Assembly: GCA_021785335.1 (NCBI GenBank)
Contig: JAJYFW010000106.1
Span: 1 to 6,520 of the forward strand
Length of the DNA stretch: 6,520 nt
From: Pseudomonadota bacterium
Lineage (GTDB): Bacteria; Pseudomonadota; Alphaproteobacteria; Acetobacterales; Acetobacteraceae
Reading direction: 5' to 3'
Under the pieces are notes generated by a model. It saw nothing but the letters and a program-made list of their open reading frames with translations, searched no databases and was not told the origin of the DNA. Numbering within the stretch: the first letter of the stretch is position 1; every line of letters starts with the position of its first letter. Shown here piece by piece: positions 1 to 6,172 of the stretch. Both the position numbers and the translations under genes were made by a program.

Positions 1-363
1 GCGCGCGTGGAGGCGGACGCGGAGGGCCCGCGCCGCCTGCGCCGCCGCGCCGAGCAGCCTCTCTGGCGCGACCCCGAGACCGGCTATGTCCGCCGCGCCG
101 TCTCGCCGGAGGGCACGCCGGAGCTGACGCATGTCGAGCTGCCGCCCGGTGCCAGCGTCTCCTACCCCGCCGCGGCATGCCTCGACGTGCGCGGCCAATG
201 CCTGTGGGTGCTGGCGGGCAGGCTGGATTTCCGCGAGGCGGGCGAGACGCACCGGCTCGAATCCGGCGACTGCATCGCGCTCGGCCGCCCCGCCGACCGC
301 GTCTTCGCCAACGCCTCGGACAAGGTCGCCTGCCACTACCTGCTCGCCGTCGTCAGGGAATAG
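1..363 (+). CDS. C-terminal cupin domain of a probable XRE-family transcriptional regulator (5' truncated)
   Basis: The reading frame is open from the first base of the window, so the gene starts upstream; the GTG at position 7 is probably internal. The visible 120 or so residues form a small beta-barrel cupin: an Arg-rich linker, then LWRDPETGYVRRAVSP, a VELPPGASVSYP strand pair, LWVLAGRLDF, HRLESGDCIALG and a closing strand HYLLAVV ending at TAG. This matches the C-terminal sensor half of XRE (helix-turn-helix plus cupin) regulators, in which the cupin binds a small effector; the DNA-binding half would lie outside the window. The HxH of cupin motif 1 and the His of motif 2 are absent (the latter reads GRPADRVFAN), so a metal-dependent enzyme is unlikely and ligand sensing more likely. 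It converges on the amino acid permease gene with 6 bp between stops and might regulate it. A stand-alone cupin protein is the main alternative. Confidence 0.82.
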   Translation, partial: ARVEADAEGPRRLRRRAEQPLWRDPETGYVRRAVSPEGTPELTHVELPPGASVSYPAAACLDVRGQCLWVLAGRLDFREAGETHRLESGDCIALGRPADRVFANASDKVACHYLLAVVRE

Positions 364-369
364 CCGCCC

Positions 370-1998
370 TCAGGGGATGTCGCCGGCCACGGGGATGTCC
401 GACAGGCGCGCCATCATCGCGACGGTCTCCCCGGCCGACAGCGCGCAGCGCAGCGCCAGCACGACGACCACCAGGCTCCAGGCCACGGTGACGCCGGCCG
501 CTTGCCAGAAGCGCAGCCAGCCGAGCCCGCCACCGATATCGGACAGCGCCGAGATCACCCACATGCCGCCGAACCAGGGCAGCAGCCAGGCGATCTGCCG
601 CCAGCCGAACGCGGCGGCCGGGCGGCGGCCGACGAGGTGGTACCAGGCTGCATACGCGAGGAACCCCGCCGTCACGATGCCCATCAACACCGAGTTGGTG
701 ACGAAGCCGGTCCAGACCATGATGAGGTTGCTGCACGCGAAGGCGGCCGGCGCCAGCACCGGGGCCGCGGGCAGGCGGAAGGTGCGCCGCATGTCCGGCA
801 GGTTGCGCCGCAGCACCAGCAGCGTCACCGGCCCGAGCCCATAGGTCAGCACGGTGATGGAGGTGACGTAGTTCACCATCAGCTGCCAGGCCGGGAACGG
901 CAGCAGGAACACCACGCCCACGACCCACATGACGATGACGGCGAGCCACGGCACCTGGTCGCGGTTGAGCAGCGTGAGCCAGGCCGGCCCCGCGTTGGTC
1001 TCGCCTATCGCATAGAGGATGCGCGAGCCGCCGGTGACGTAGATCAGCCCGGTGCCGCCGGGCGACACATAGGCGTCGACGTAGAGGATGACGGCGAGCC
1101 AGGACATGCCGAGCATGGCGGCGAGCCCCGCGAACGGCCCCATCGCGCCGGGGAAGTCGAGCCTCGCCCATCCGTGCGCGAGGTCCGCGGGGCGCAGCGC
1201 GGCGAGAAACCCGATCTGCAGCAGCACGTAGACGACGGCGCCGAGGATCACCGAGCCGATCACCGCGATCGGAATGTTGCGCCCGGGATTGGCGCTCTCG
1301 CCGGCGAGGTCGATCGCGGTGCGGAAGCCCAGATAGGAAAACACGATTCCCGCCGCCGGCAGGGCGAGGAAGATGCCGGTCTCGCGGTAGCCCGTGGGGT
1401 CGGCGCCGAGCGCACTGCGGTGCCCGACGGAGCCCGCGATCAGCGCCAGCGCGGTGAGCACGGGCACCGCGATCTTCCACCATGTGATGGTGGAGTTGAC
1501 GCGGAGCAGCAGGCGGACCGTGAGCAGGTTCACCGCCGCCATCGCCAGCAGCAGCGCCGCGCACACGGCGAAGCCGGTGTCGGTCAGCGTGCCCTCGCCG
1601 GTCGTCGAGACCAGGCCCGGCAGGTAGTTGTTGGCGTAGGTGACGACGGCCTCCGCCTCCACCGCGGCGACCGGCACGTAGGCGAGGAACAGCATCCAGC
1701 CCCAGATGCGCCCGAGCCCCTCGCCGTGGCTCGCGTGACTCATGTGGACCAGCGCGCCGCTGCGCGGAAACAGCACGCCGAGTTCCGCGAAGCAGAGCGC
1801 GATGAGCATGATGATCACCGCCCCCGCGACCCAGCTCCACACCGCGAGCGGCCCCGCGATCTTCGCCGCGTGGAAGGCGCCGAACAGCCAGCCGGACCCG
1901 ATCATGCTGGTGGTGCTGGCGAACAGCAGGCCGATGATCTTCGCGTCCCGGCGCAGCTGGCGGGGTGGCGCGGCCGGGGCGGGGGAGGAACGAGGCAT
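370..1998 (-). CDS. APC-superfamily amino acid permease
   Basis: This 542-residue inner-membrane protein is predicted to be a secondary, probably proton-coupled, amino acid transporter. After a Pro/Ala/Arg-rich cytoplasmic tail (1-18), helix 1 carries the broken-helix motif SMIGSGWLFG (31-40), where APC transporters bind the substrate backbone. FAELGVLFPRSGALV (70-84) follows helix 2. The family signature after helix 6 reads LAGESANPGRNIPIAVIGS (231-249), equivalent to the usual GE-x-NP-x-R-x-IP. Twelve or more hydrophobic segments run to about residue 520. Length is normal to slightly long for the family. The style resembles members annotated as aspartate:proton symporters (YveA type), but the substrate cannot be read from sequence. 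The ATG at 1998 is preceded by GGAAAGGA with 5 nt spacing, which fixes the start. It lies 40 bp behind the 216-residue gene and is probably cotranscribed with it. Confidence 0.93.
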   Translation of the reverse strand: MPRSSPAPAAPPRQLRRDAKIIGLLFASTTSMIGSGWLFGAFHAAKIAGPLAVWSWVAGAVIIMLIALCFAELGVLFPRSGALVHMSHASHGEGLGRIWGWMLFLAYVPVAAVEAEAVVTYANNYLPGLVSTTGEGTLTDTGFAVCAALLLAMAAVNLLTVRLLLRVNSTITWWKIAVPVLTALALIAGSVGHRSALGADPTGYRETGIFLALPAAGIVFSYLGFRTAIDLAGESANPGRNIPIAVIGSVILGAVVYVLLQIGFLAALRPADLAHGWARLDFPGAMGPFAGLAAMLGMSWLAVILYVDAYVSPGGTGLIYVTGGSRILYAIGETNAGPAWLTLLNRDQVPWLAVIVMWVVGVVFLLPFPAWQLMVNYVTSITVLTYGLGPVTLLVLRRNLPDMRRTFRLPAAPVLAPAAFACSNLIMVWTGFVTNSVLMGIVTAGFLAYAAWYHLVGRRPAAAFGWRQIAWLLPWFGGMWVISALSDIGGGLGWLRFWQAAGVTVAWSLVVVVLALRCALSAGETVAMMARLSDIPVAGDIP

Positions 1999-2003
1999 CG
2001 CCG

Positions 2004-2011
2004 TCCTTTCC
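2004..2011 (-). promoter_or_regulatory. Ribosome binding site of the APC permease
   Basis: On the reverse strand GGAAAGGA is followed by CGGCG and then the ATG at 1998. The purine-rich block and 5 nt spacing make a good Shine-Dalgarno site and decide the permease start. Independent translation initiation fits the 40-bp gap to the upstream gene. Confidence 0.6.
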
Positions 2012-2017
2012 GGTGTC

Positions 2018-2034
2018 CGGGGCTGCCGGCCCCG
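2018..2034 (-). repeat. GC-rich hairpin between the unknown gene and the permease
   Basis: CGGGGC (2018-2023) and GCCCCG (2029-2034) form a perfect 6-bp stem around a 5-nt loop. It sits directly after the stop of the 216-residue gene and before the permease ribosome binding site. No run of U follows on either strand, so it is not a textbook intrinsic terminator. It could be a partial attenuator or an mRNA-stability element, or a chance structure in GC-rich DNA. Confidence 0.3.
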
Positions 2035-2038
2035 CGTG

Positions 2039-2689
2039 TCAGCGCCGCGCCGCCGCGATCGCCAGCGCGCGCCGTTCCGTCATCCGGATCATGAGGTCGT
2101 GCAGCAGATAGGCGAGCCGGTCGCGGCACCAGGCCTGGCCGGAGAGCGTGTCGTATTCGGCGGGCATCGCGATGCCCTCCGGCGCGTAGGCGTCGAAGCC
2201 GAGGCGGCGGGCGGTGGTCACGCAGCGCGCCATGTGGTCGGCGAAGGCGACCACGCCGACGACGCCGAACGAGGCGGGGTCGCGCCCGCGCGCGATCTCC
2301 TCCAGCACGCCGCCGGTGCTGAGATAGACGGGCTCGCCGCGCTCGTCGCGACCGGGAAAGATCGGCGTCACCACGCCTTCGGGCAGGCTGGCGGCCGCCG
2401 CCTCCGCCACTTCCCATTGCGCGAGGATGGGCGCCGCGGTCGCCGCGTGCAGCGCGCAGGCGACATCCGCGAGCGCCTCGTTCACCGGGCCCGGCACGCG
2501 GTTGGCGTTGGGCGCCATCCGGTTGCCGAAGGTGAAGCCGAAGATGTGGCGGATGCGCCCGACCGGCACGGTGGGCGCGGTCCAGCCCAGCGCCTCCTCC
2601 TCGAGGATCGCGGCGAGCTCGGCGCCGATCGCGGGATCGCCGAGCTCGCGGGCGAGGTGGGCCGTCAGCATCGCGCGCATGGACATCAT
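2039..2689 (-). CDS. Conserved-looking protein of unknown function, 216 aa, possibly a Rossmann-like YdcF/DUF218 relative
   Basis: I cannot assign a function. The protein looks soluble: no signal peptide and no membrane helix. Compact motif-like blocks suggest a real enzyme fold: HIFGFTFGNR (48-57), VPGPVNEAL (65-73), APILAQWEVAEA (86-97), STGG (124-127), FGVVGVVAFADHMARC (141-156) and SGQAWCRDRLAYLLHDLM (183-200). A hydrophobic strand followed by DHMARC and a helix recalls the strand-HxxRA segment of YdcF/SanA (DUF218) proteins, and the earlier blocks fall in a compatible order, but this resemblance is weak. Third positions are G/C-rich and composition is balanced, so coding is convincing. 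The start is uncertain among ATGs at 2689, 2686 and 2680; the GGATGGTGA just upstream suits 2689 or 2680 about equally. It is first in a probable two-gene operon with the APC permease and is divergent from the ABC importer genes. Confidence 0.85.
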   Translation of the reverse strand: MMSMRAMLTAHLARELGDPAIGAELAAILEEEALGWTAPTVPVGRIRHIFGFTFGNRMAPNANRVPGPVNEALADVACALHAATAAPILAQWEVAEAAAASLPEGVVTPIFPGRDERGEPVYLSTGGVLEEIARGRDPASFGVVGVVAFADHMARCVTTARRLGFDAYAPEGIAMPAEYDTLSGQAWCRDRLAYLLHDLMIRMTERRALAIAAARR

Positions 2690-2702
2690 GTCACCATCCG
2701 AA

Positions 2703-2732
2703 CATCGCCGGCGGGCAGAGGTCGCTTGTCAA
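2703..2732 (-). promoter_or_regulatory. Candidate reverse-strand promoter for the unknown gene and permease
   Basis: A perfect sigma70-type -35 hexamer TTGACA is present on the reverse strand (2732 down to 2727). At the expected spacing the -10 is poor: candidates such as GCGATG at 18 nt, or GATGTT at 20 nt, match TATAAT weakly. A promoter must lie in this gap if the gene is not read from further upstream, but the exact -10 is uncertain and an activator might be needed. Confidence 0.3.
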
Positions 2733-2734
2733 GC
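2724..2734. promoter_or_regulatory. 11-bp perfect palindrome, candidate operator in the divergent promoter region
   Basis: GCTTGTCAAGC is a perfect inverted repeat (GCTTG, central T, CAAGC). It contains the forward -35 candidate TTGTCA (2726-2731) and the reverse -35 candidate TTGACA (2732-2727), overlapping by five bases. A dimeric regulator bound here would cover both -35 boxes. Operator function is inferred from symmetry and position only. Confidence 0.35.
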
Positions 2735-2754
2735 CAGCCCGCCGCACGCATCAT
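2726..2754 (+). promoter_or_regulatory. Candidate sigma70-type promoter of the ABC importer operon
   Basis: TTGTCA (2726-2731; 5 of 6 matches to TTGACA) is followed after exactly 17 bp by CATCAT (2749-2754; 4 of 6 matches to TATAAT). Transcription would start near 2761, giving an untranslated leader of about 45 nt before the ATG at 2807. The -10 box overlaps the 8-bp palindrome ATCATGAT (2750-2757). Spacing and position are good, but the -10 match is moderate and high-GC genomes often deviate from this consensus. Confidence 0.4.
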
Positions 2755-2793
2755 GATGGCTCAGGCGACCGCGGACAACGCGGCGCGCAAAAC

Positions 2794-2800
2794 AGGGAGG
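2794..2800 (+). promoter_or_regulatory. Ribosome binding site of the solute-binding protein
   Basis: AGGGAGG lies 6 nt before the ATG at 2807, a strong Shine-Dalgarno site. It selects this start over the in-frame ATG at 2756, which overlaps the candidate promoter and would place extra polar residues in front of the signal peptide. Confidence 0.7.
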
Positions 2801-2806
2801 CAAACG

Positions 2807-4135
2807 ATGGGCGGCAAGCTGCGTCGTCGGGCGGTCATAACGGGGGCCGCGGGAATGCTCGCACTCCCTGGCAAGGCGCCCGCCGCGGTGGGCGCCAAGC
2901 CGCTCTCCGGCGTCACCCTCAATGTTTCCTGCTGGAACGCGCCGTATCCGCAGTTCCTCAAGAAATACATCCCGGAATTCGAACAGGAAACCGGCGCGCG
3001 CGTCGTCTACACCACGCCCGCCTTCCCGATCTACAACCAGCGCATGGATATCGCGCTGGCGACGCACAGCGACGCCTATGACGTGATCAACGTCACCTTC
3101 ATCTATATCGGCCGCTGGGTCGGCGCGGGATGGATGACGCCGCTCGAGCCCTTCATCGCCAACCCGAAGCTGACGCCCGCCGACTGGAATCCCAAGGATT
3201 TCCTGCCGGGGATCGAGGCCGCGTTCCGCGACGCCAAGGGCGAGCTCTGCGCCGTCCCCTGGATCGCCGACATCATGATGAGCGGGGCCTCGCGCTACGA
3301 CCTCATCCACGCCGCCGGCCTCACGATGCCCGACACCTTCGACGAGATGCACAGGATGCTGGCCGCGGTCTCGCACAAGGACGGGCTGCCCGGCTTCGTC
3401 GTCGAGAACCATTACGGCTGGACCTTCCTCGGCTACCTGCAGGGCTTCGGCGCCAACGTCTTCCGCGCGCCGCCGCACGACCTGATGCCGGTGCTCGACA
3501 CGCCGGAGGCGGTGCAGGCCGCGGAGTTCTTCGCCACCATCATGCGCGACTACGGCCCGCGCGGGGCGCTGTCCTACACCTACGACCAGGTCACCGCGGC
3601 GCTGAAGGCGGCGAAGGTCATCTACAGCACGGAGAACGAGGCCTTCGTGACGCAGATGGCGCAGAAGGGCGCCCCCGCCGCCCCGACCTGCGGCTTCTCG
3701 CTGTTCCCCAAGGGGCCGGCCGGGCGTTTCCCGCAGATCGCGACGCATGGCTGGGGCATCCCCGCCGGTTCGCGCAAGAAGGACGCGGCGTGGCAGTTCA
3801 TCGCCTGGGCGATGTCGGAGAAGCTGCTGCTGCGGATGTTCCGCGAGCAGGGCTGGAGTTCCGTGACCCGCCGCTCGATCATCGACCTTCCGGAATTCCA
3901 CGCCAAGCTCAACTATAACGGTTTCGATGTCGCAAAGATCTACCTCGAGACGCTGAACCTCGCGGACAAGGGCTACATGGCCTACCGCACCGTCCCCGCC
4001 TATCCGCAGATCGACCGGCAGATCAACATCGCGCTGCAGAGCGTGATCTCCGGCGAGAAGAAGGCCGCCCAGGCGATGAAGGACGCGCAGAGCAACTCGC
4101 TCGAGGCGCTGCGCCGCGCCGGCGTCAAGCTCTGA
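2807..4135 (+). CDS. ABC importer extracellular solute-binding protein, family 1 (CUT1 type)
   Basis: This 442-residue protein captures a solute in the periplasm and delivers it to the two permeases encoded next. The N-terminus has a Tat-like signal: RRRAVITGAAGML (6-18), with cleavage plausible near the APAAVGA stretch (24-30). Mature-protein landmarks follow the maltose-binding-protein pattern: VTLNVSCWNAPYPQF (36-50), an EFEQETGARVVY block (57-68), YDVINVTF (91-98), GELCAVPWIADI (145-156), SRYDLIHAAGL-x-MPDTFDEM (162-181) and THGWGIPAGSRKKDAAWQFI (313-332). Length is typical. The open frame continues far upstream of 2807 only because it runs antisense to the divergent genes. The substrate is unknown; sugar, polyol or related compounds are usual for the CUT1 group. 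It is the first gene of a three-gene operon and, as usual, has the strongest ribosome binding site in it. Confidence 0.93.
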   Translation: MGGKLRRRAVITGAAGMLALPGKAPAAVGAKPLSGVTLNVSCWNAPYPQFLKKYIPEFEQETGARVVYTTPAFPIYNQRMDIALATHSDAYDVINVTFIYIGRWVGAGWMTPLEPFIANPKLTPADWNPKDFLPGIEAAFRDAKGELCAVPWIADIMMSGASRYDLIHAAGLTMPDTFDEMHRMLAAVSHKDGLPGFVVENHYGWTFLGYLQGFGANVFRAPPHDLMPVLDTPEAVQAAEFFATIMRDYGPRGALSYTYDQVTAALKAAKVIYSTENEAFVTQMAQKGAPAAPTCGFSLFPKGPAGRFPQIATHGWGIPAGSRKKDAAWQFIAWAMSEKLLLRMFREQGWSSVTRRSIIDLPEFHAKLNYNGFDVAKIYLETLNLADKGYMAYRTVPAYPQIDRQINIALQSVISGEKKAAQAMKDAQSNSLEALRRAGVKL

Positions 4136-4145
4136 GCGAGGCGGC

Positions 4146-5045
4146 ATGAGCGCGGGCGCCGGCTGGGCCCGCGCGCAGCGCCGCGCCTTCCTGCTCGGCC
4201 TCGCCCCGGCGCTCATCGTGCTCGCCGCGGTCACCGTGGGGCCGGCGGTCTACCTGGTCGCGACCAGCCTCACGCCGCTGACGCCGGTCACGCCCGGCAG
4301 CGGGCTCGACTTCTCCCACCCGCTCGGCAACTACATCCAGGCGCTGTTCCACAGCAGCTTCCCGCATTCCGTGCTGCTGCAGGCCGAGCTTTCGGTGCTG
4401 ACGGTGGGCATGCAGACGCTCGCGGGCGTCGGCCTCGCGCTGCTGCTCGACGCCGACTCGCGCTGGATGGAGGTGCTGCGCACCGGCTTCCTGGTGCCGA
4501 TGGTGCTGCCGCCGATCGTGGTCGCGATCATCTGGAAGGTGCTCACCACGCCCGATGTCAGCCCGGCCTACTCGCTGCTCGCCTGGCTCGGCCTGCGCCC
4601 GGGCTCGCTGGTCACCAACCCGGCGACGGCGCTGCCGCTGATCGCCTTCGCCGACACCTGGGAGTGGTTTCCCTTCACCATGCTGATGGTGCTGGCGGCG
4701 CTGCAGATGCAGCCGCGCGAGCAGCTGGAGGCGGCGCGGATCGACGGTGCGAGCGGCCGCCAGCTTTTCTGGCATGTCCGCCTGCCCTTCCTGCGCCCGG
4801 CGCTGACGGTCGCGGTGCTGTTCCGCCTCATCGACAGCATCAAGGCGTTCCCCCTGATCTATGTGCTGACCGATGGCGGGCCGGGGCGCGCGACGGAGGT
4901 GACGAATTATTACGCCTTCGTTCAGACCTTCAACTTCGCCTACTGGGGCTACGGCAGCGCCATCGCGACGATGATGGTCGCCGGCGTGTTCGTGCTCAGC
5001 CTCGCGATCGGGCGGCTGGGCTTCGGGCGGGACGAGGATGGATAG
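4146..5045 (+). CDS. ABC importer permease, MalF/UgpA type
   Basis: This 299-residue integral membrane protein is one half of the translocation channel. About six hydrophobic helices are visible (near 14-40, 77-102, 112-132, 160-186, 218-240 and 268-292). The cytoplasmic EAA loop, which docks onto the ATPase, reads EAARIDGASGRQLFWHVRLP (195-214) with the conserved Gly, and is followed by FLRPAL. Another typical MalF-type segment is IYVLTDGGPGRATEVTNYYA (238-257). Being encoded first of the two permeases also fits the MalF/UgpA role. The gene starts 10 bp after the binding-protein stop; GAGG upstream of the ATG serves as ribosome binding site. The large periplasmic P2 domain of E. coli MalF is absent, as in most family members. 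The intact EAA loop means an ATPase partner is expected although none is encoded here. Confidence 0.94.
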   Translation: MSAGAGWARAQRRAFLLGLAPALIVLAAVTVGPAVYLVATSLTPLTPVTPGSGLDFSHPLGNYIQALFHSSFPHSVLLQAELSVLTVGMQTLAGVGLALLLDADSRWMEVLRTGFLVPMVLPPIVVAIIWKVLTTPDVSPAYSLLAWLGLRPGSLVTNPATALPLIAFADTWEWFPFTMLMVLAALQMQPREQLEAARIDGASGRQLFWHVRLPFLRPALTVAVLFRLIDSIKAFPLIYVLTDGGPGRATEVTNYYAFVQTFNFAYWGYGSAIATMMVAGVFVLSLAIGRLGFGRDEDG

Positions 5046-5841
5046 ACGCCGCGGCCATGGGGCGGAATGTGCGGCGACGGTGCTGCTGCTCGTGGCGCTG
5101 GCGCCGGCGCTGTGGCTGCTGCAGATGTCGTTCCGCACCGAGGCCTCGATCACCGGCGGCGCCTTCGTGGGGACGCTCGCCAACTACACGTCCCTCGCCG
5201 GCAGCGGCTTCCCGGCCTCCTTCGCCAACAGCGTTGTCGCCAGCACCACGGCGACGGCGCTGGCCCTGCTGCTCGGCGTGCCGGCGGCCTATGCGCTCAG
5301 CCGCGGGGGCATCCGCCGGCGCGGCACCATCGCGATGTGGGTGCTGGTGACGCGCATGGCCCCGCCCATCGCCTTCACCGTGCCGTTCTTCCTCGCGTTC
5401 AGCTGGCTCGGGCTGATCGACACGGTGAGCGGGCTGGTGGTGGTCTACCTCACCTTCGACCTCGCCATGGTGATCTGGACCATGCGCAGCTTCTTCGCCG
5501 CCATCCCGCGCTCCCTGGAGGAGGCGGCGTGGATCGACGGCGCCGGCGTGTGGGGCGCGTTCCTGCGCGTGGTGCTGCCGCTGTCCGCGCCGGGGCTCGC
5601 GGCGACGGGGATCCTCTGCTTCATCATGTCGTGGAACGACTTCTTCTTCGCGCTCATCCTCACGCGCACCAACGCGATGACGGCGCCGGTGGCGATCGTG
5701 AACTTCATGCAGTACGCCGGCTGGGAGTGGGGCAAGATCGCCGCCGCCGGCATGCTGGTGCTGCTGCCGGTGCTGGCCTTCACCCTGCTCACGCGCCGCT
5801 ACCTGGTGCGCGGCCTCACTGCGGGGGGCGTGAAGGAATAG
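5038..5841 (+). CDS. ABC importer permease, MalG/UgpE type
   Basis: This 267-residue inner-membrane protein is the second channel subunit, pairing with the MalF-like protein. Six hydrophobic segments are visible (near 11-31, 64-90, 98-125, 130-152, 185-207 and 232-252). The EAA loop reads EEAAWIDGAGVWGAFLRVVLP (161-181), close to the family consensus EAA-x-IDGA-x-x-x-x-x-F-x-x-x-x-LPL. FIMSWNDFFFAL (195-206) is the characteristic MalG-type helix after it. The ATG overlaps the end of the preceding gene by 8 bp, and a GAGG-like purine stretch lies immediately before it, so translational coupling is likely. It ends the operon: its stop is 6 bp from the stop of a converging gene, leaving no room for a downstream ATPase gene. 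The protein is slightly shorter than typical MalG relatives but has all core elements. Confidence 0.94.
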   Translation: MDRRRGHGAECAATVLLLVALAPALWLLQMSFRTEASITGGAFVGTLANYTSLAGSGFPASFANSVVASTTATALALLLGVPAAYALSRGGIRRRGTIAMWVLVTRMAPPIAFTVPFFLAFSWLGLIDTVSGLVVVYLTFDLAMVIWTMRSFFAAIPRSLEEAAWIDGAGVWGAFLRVVLPLSAPGLAATGILCFIMSWNDFFFALILTRTNAMTAPVAIVNFMQYAGWEWGKIAAAGMLVLLPVLAFTLLTRRYLVRGLTAGGVKE

Positions 5842-5847
5842 CGGGGA

Positions 5848-6156
5848 TCAGGCCGCGCTCAGCGCCGCCTCGGCCGTCCGCACGGCAGCCATGGGAAACG
5901 CCGCGCGGCCCACAACCTGGCCGCCGACGCAGGCGAGCCAGCCTTCGCCGCCCGGCGGCTTGGGGCGCAGCTCGATCAGCCGCGCCTCGTCGTCCAGCGC
6001 AACCGCGGGATAGACCCGCCAGCCCTCGCTGACGGGGCCGGGGAGCCGGACGACGCGGGCGATGGGGTCGCCCGCGTCGTCCACTCCAACCCACTCAATC
6101 GTCCCCGTCTCCGGGGCCGACCTTCCGCGCCGCCAGTGCAGGCGCGGAGCCTCCAT
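5848..6156 (-). CDS. Small hypothetical protein, 102 aa
   Basis: I do not recognise this protein. It looks soluble, has no signal peptide or membrane helix, and is fairly rich in Trp, Gly and Pro. Visible segments include GTIEWVGVDDAGDPIARVVR (18-37), GWRVYPAVALDDEARLIEL (45-63) and GEGWLACVGGQVVGRAAFPM (70-89), alternating hydrophobic and charged in a way that suggests a small beta-rich fold. Third positions are strongly G/C and residue composition is balanced, unlike the Arg-rich overlapping frames, which supports coding. The ATG at 6156 has no clear Shine-Dalgarno site, so the start is uncertain. It lies 66 bp behind the EF-G gene on the same strand and may be read through from it. It converges on the MalG-type gene with 6 bp between stops. 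Confidence 0.68.
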   Translation of the reverse strand: MEAPRLHWRRGRSAPETGTIEWVGVDDAGDPIARVVRLPGPVSEGWRVYPAVALDDEARLIELRPKPPGGEGWLACVGGQVVGRAAFPMAAVRTAEAALSAA

Positions 6157-6172
6157 TCTAGGCCCGCACCCC

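Noticed and set aside
373..399. Short direct repeat of GGGGATGTC near the permease end
   Set aside because: It simply encodes the repeated Asp-Ile-Pro at the permease C-terminus (SDIPVAGDIP). Two copies are too few to call a repeat element.
353..1840. Reverse open frame of 495 codons overlapping the permease in another frame
   Set aside because: It is very Arg-rich, has no family features, and coincides with a clear permease in the neighbouring frame.
502..2094. Long forward open frame of 530 codons opposite the APC permease
   Set aside because: Its translation is dominated by Arg, Gly, Ala, Asp, Glu, His and Gln with no hydrophobic core or motif. It is the antisense shadow of a high-GC gene.
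1742..2806. Upstream extension of the solute-binding protein frame, which would give a 797-residue protein
   Set aside because: The extension runs antisense through the permease and unknown genes and is Arg/His-rich. A strong ribosome binding site and signal peptide place the true start at 2807.
2729..4234. Reverse open frame of 501 codons opposite the solute-binding protein
   Set aside because: Low-complexity Arg/Gly/Glu/Val composition and complete overlap with a well-supported gene on the other strand; it also spans the divergent promoter region.
4125..5183. Reverse open frame of 352 codons opposite the MalF-type permease
   Set aside because: Composition is rich in His, Gln, Arg and Glu, as expected from the reverse complement of a GC-rich membrane protein gene; there are no motifs.
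5067..6032. Forward open frame of 321 codons overlapping the MalG-type gene and beyond
   Set aside because: Arg/Ala/His/Gly-rich shadow frame with no membrane pattern, although the real protein in the other frame has clear helices and an EAA loop.
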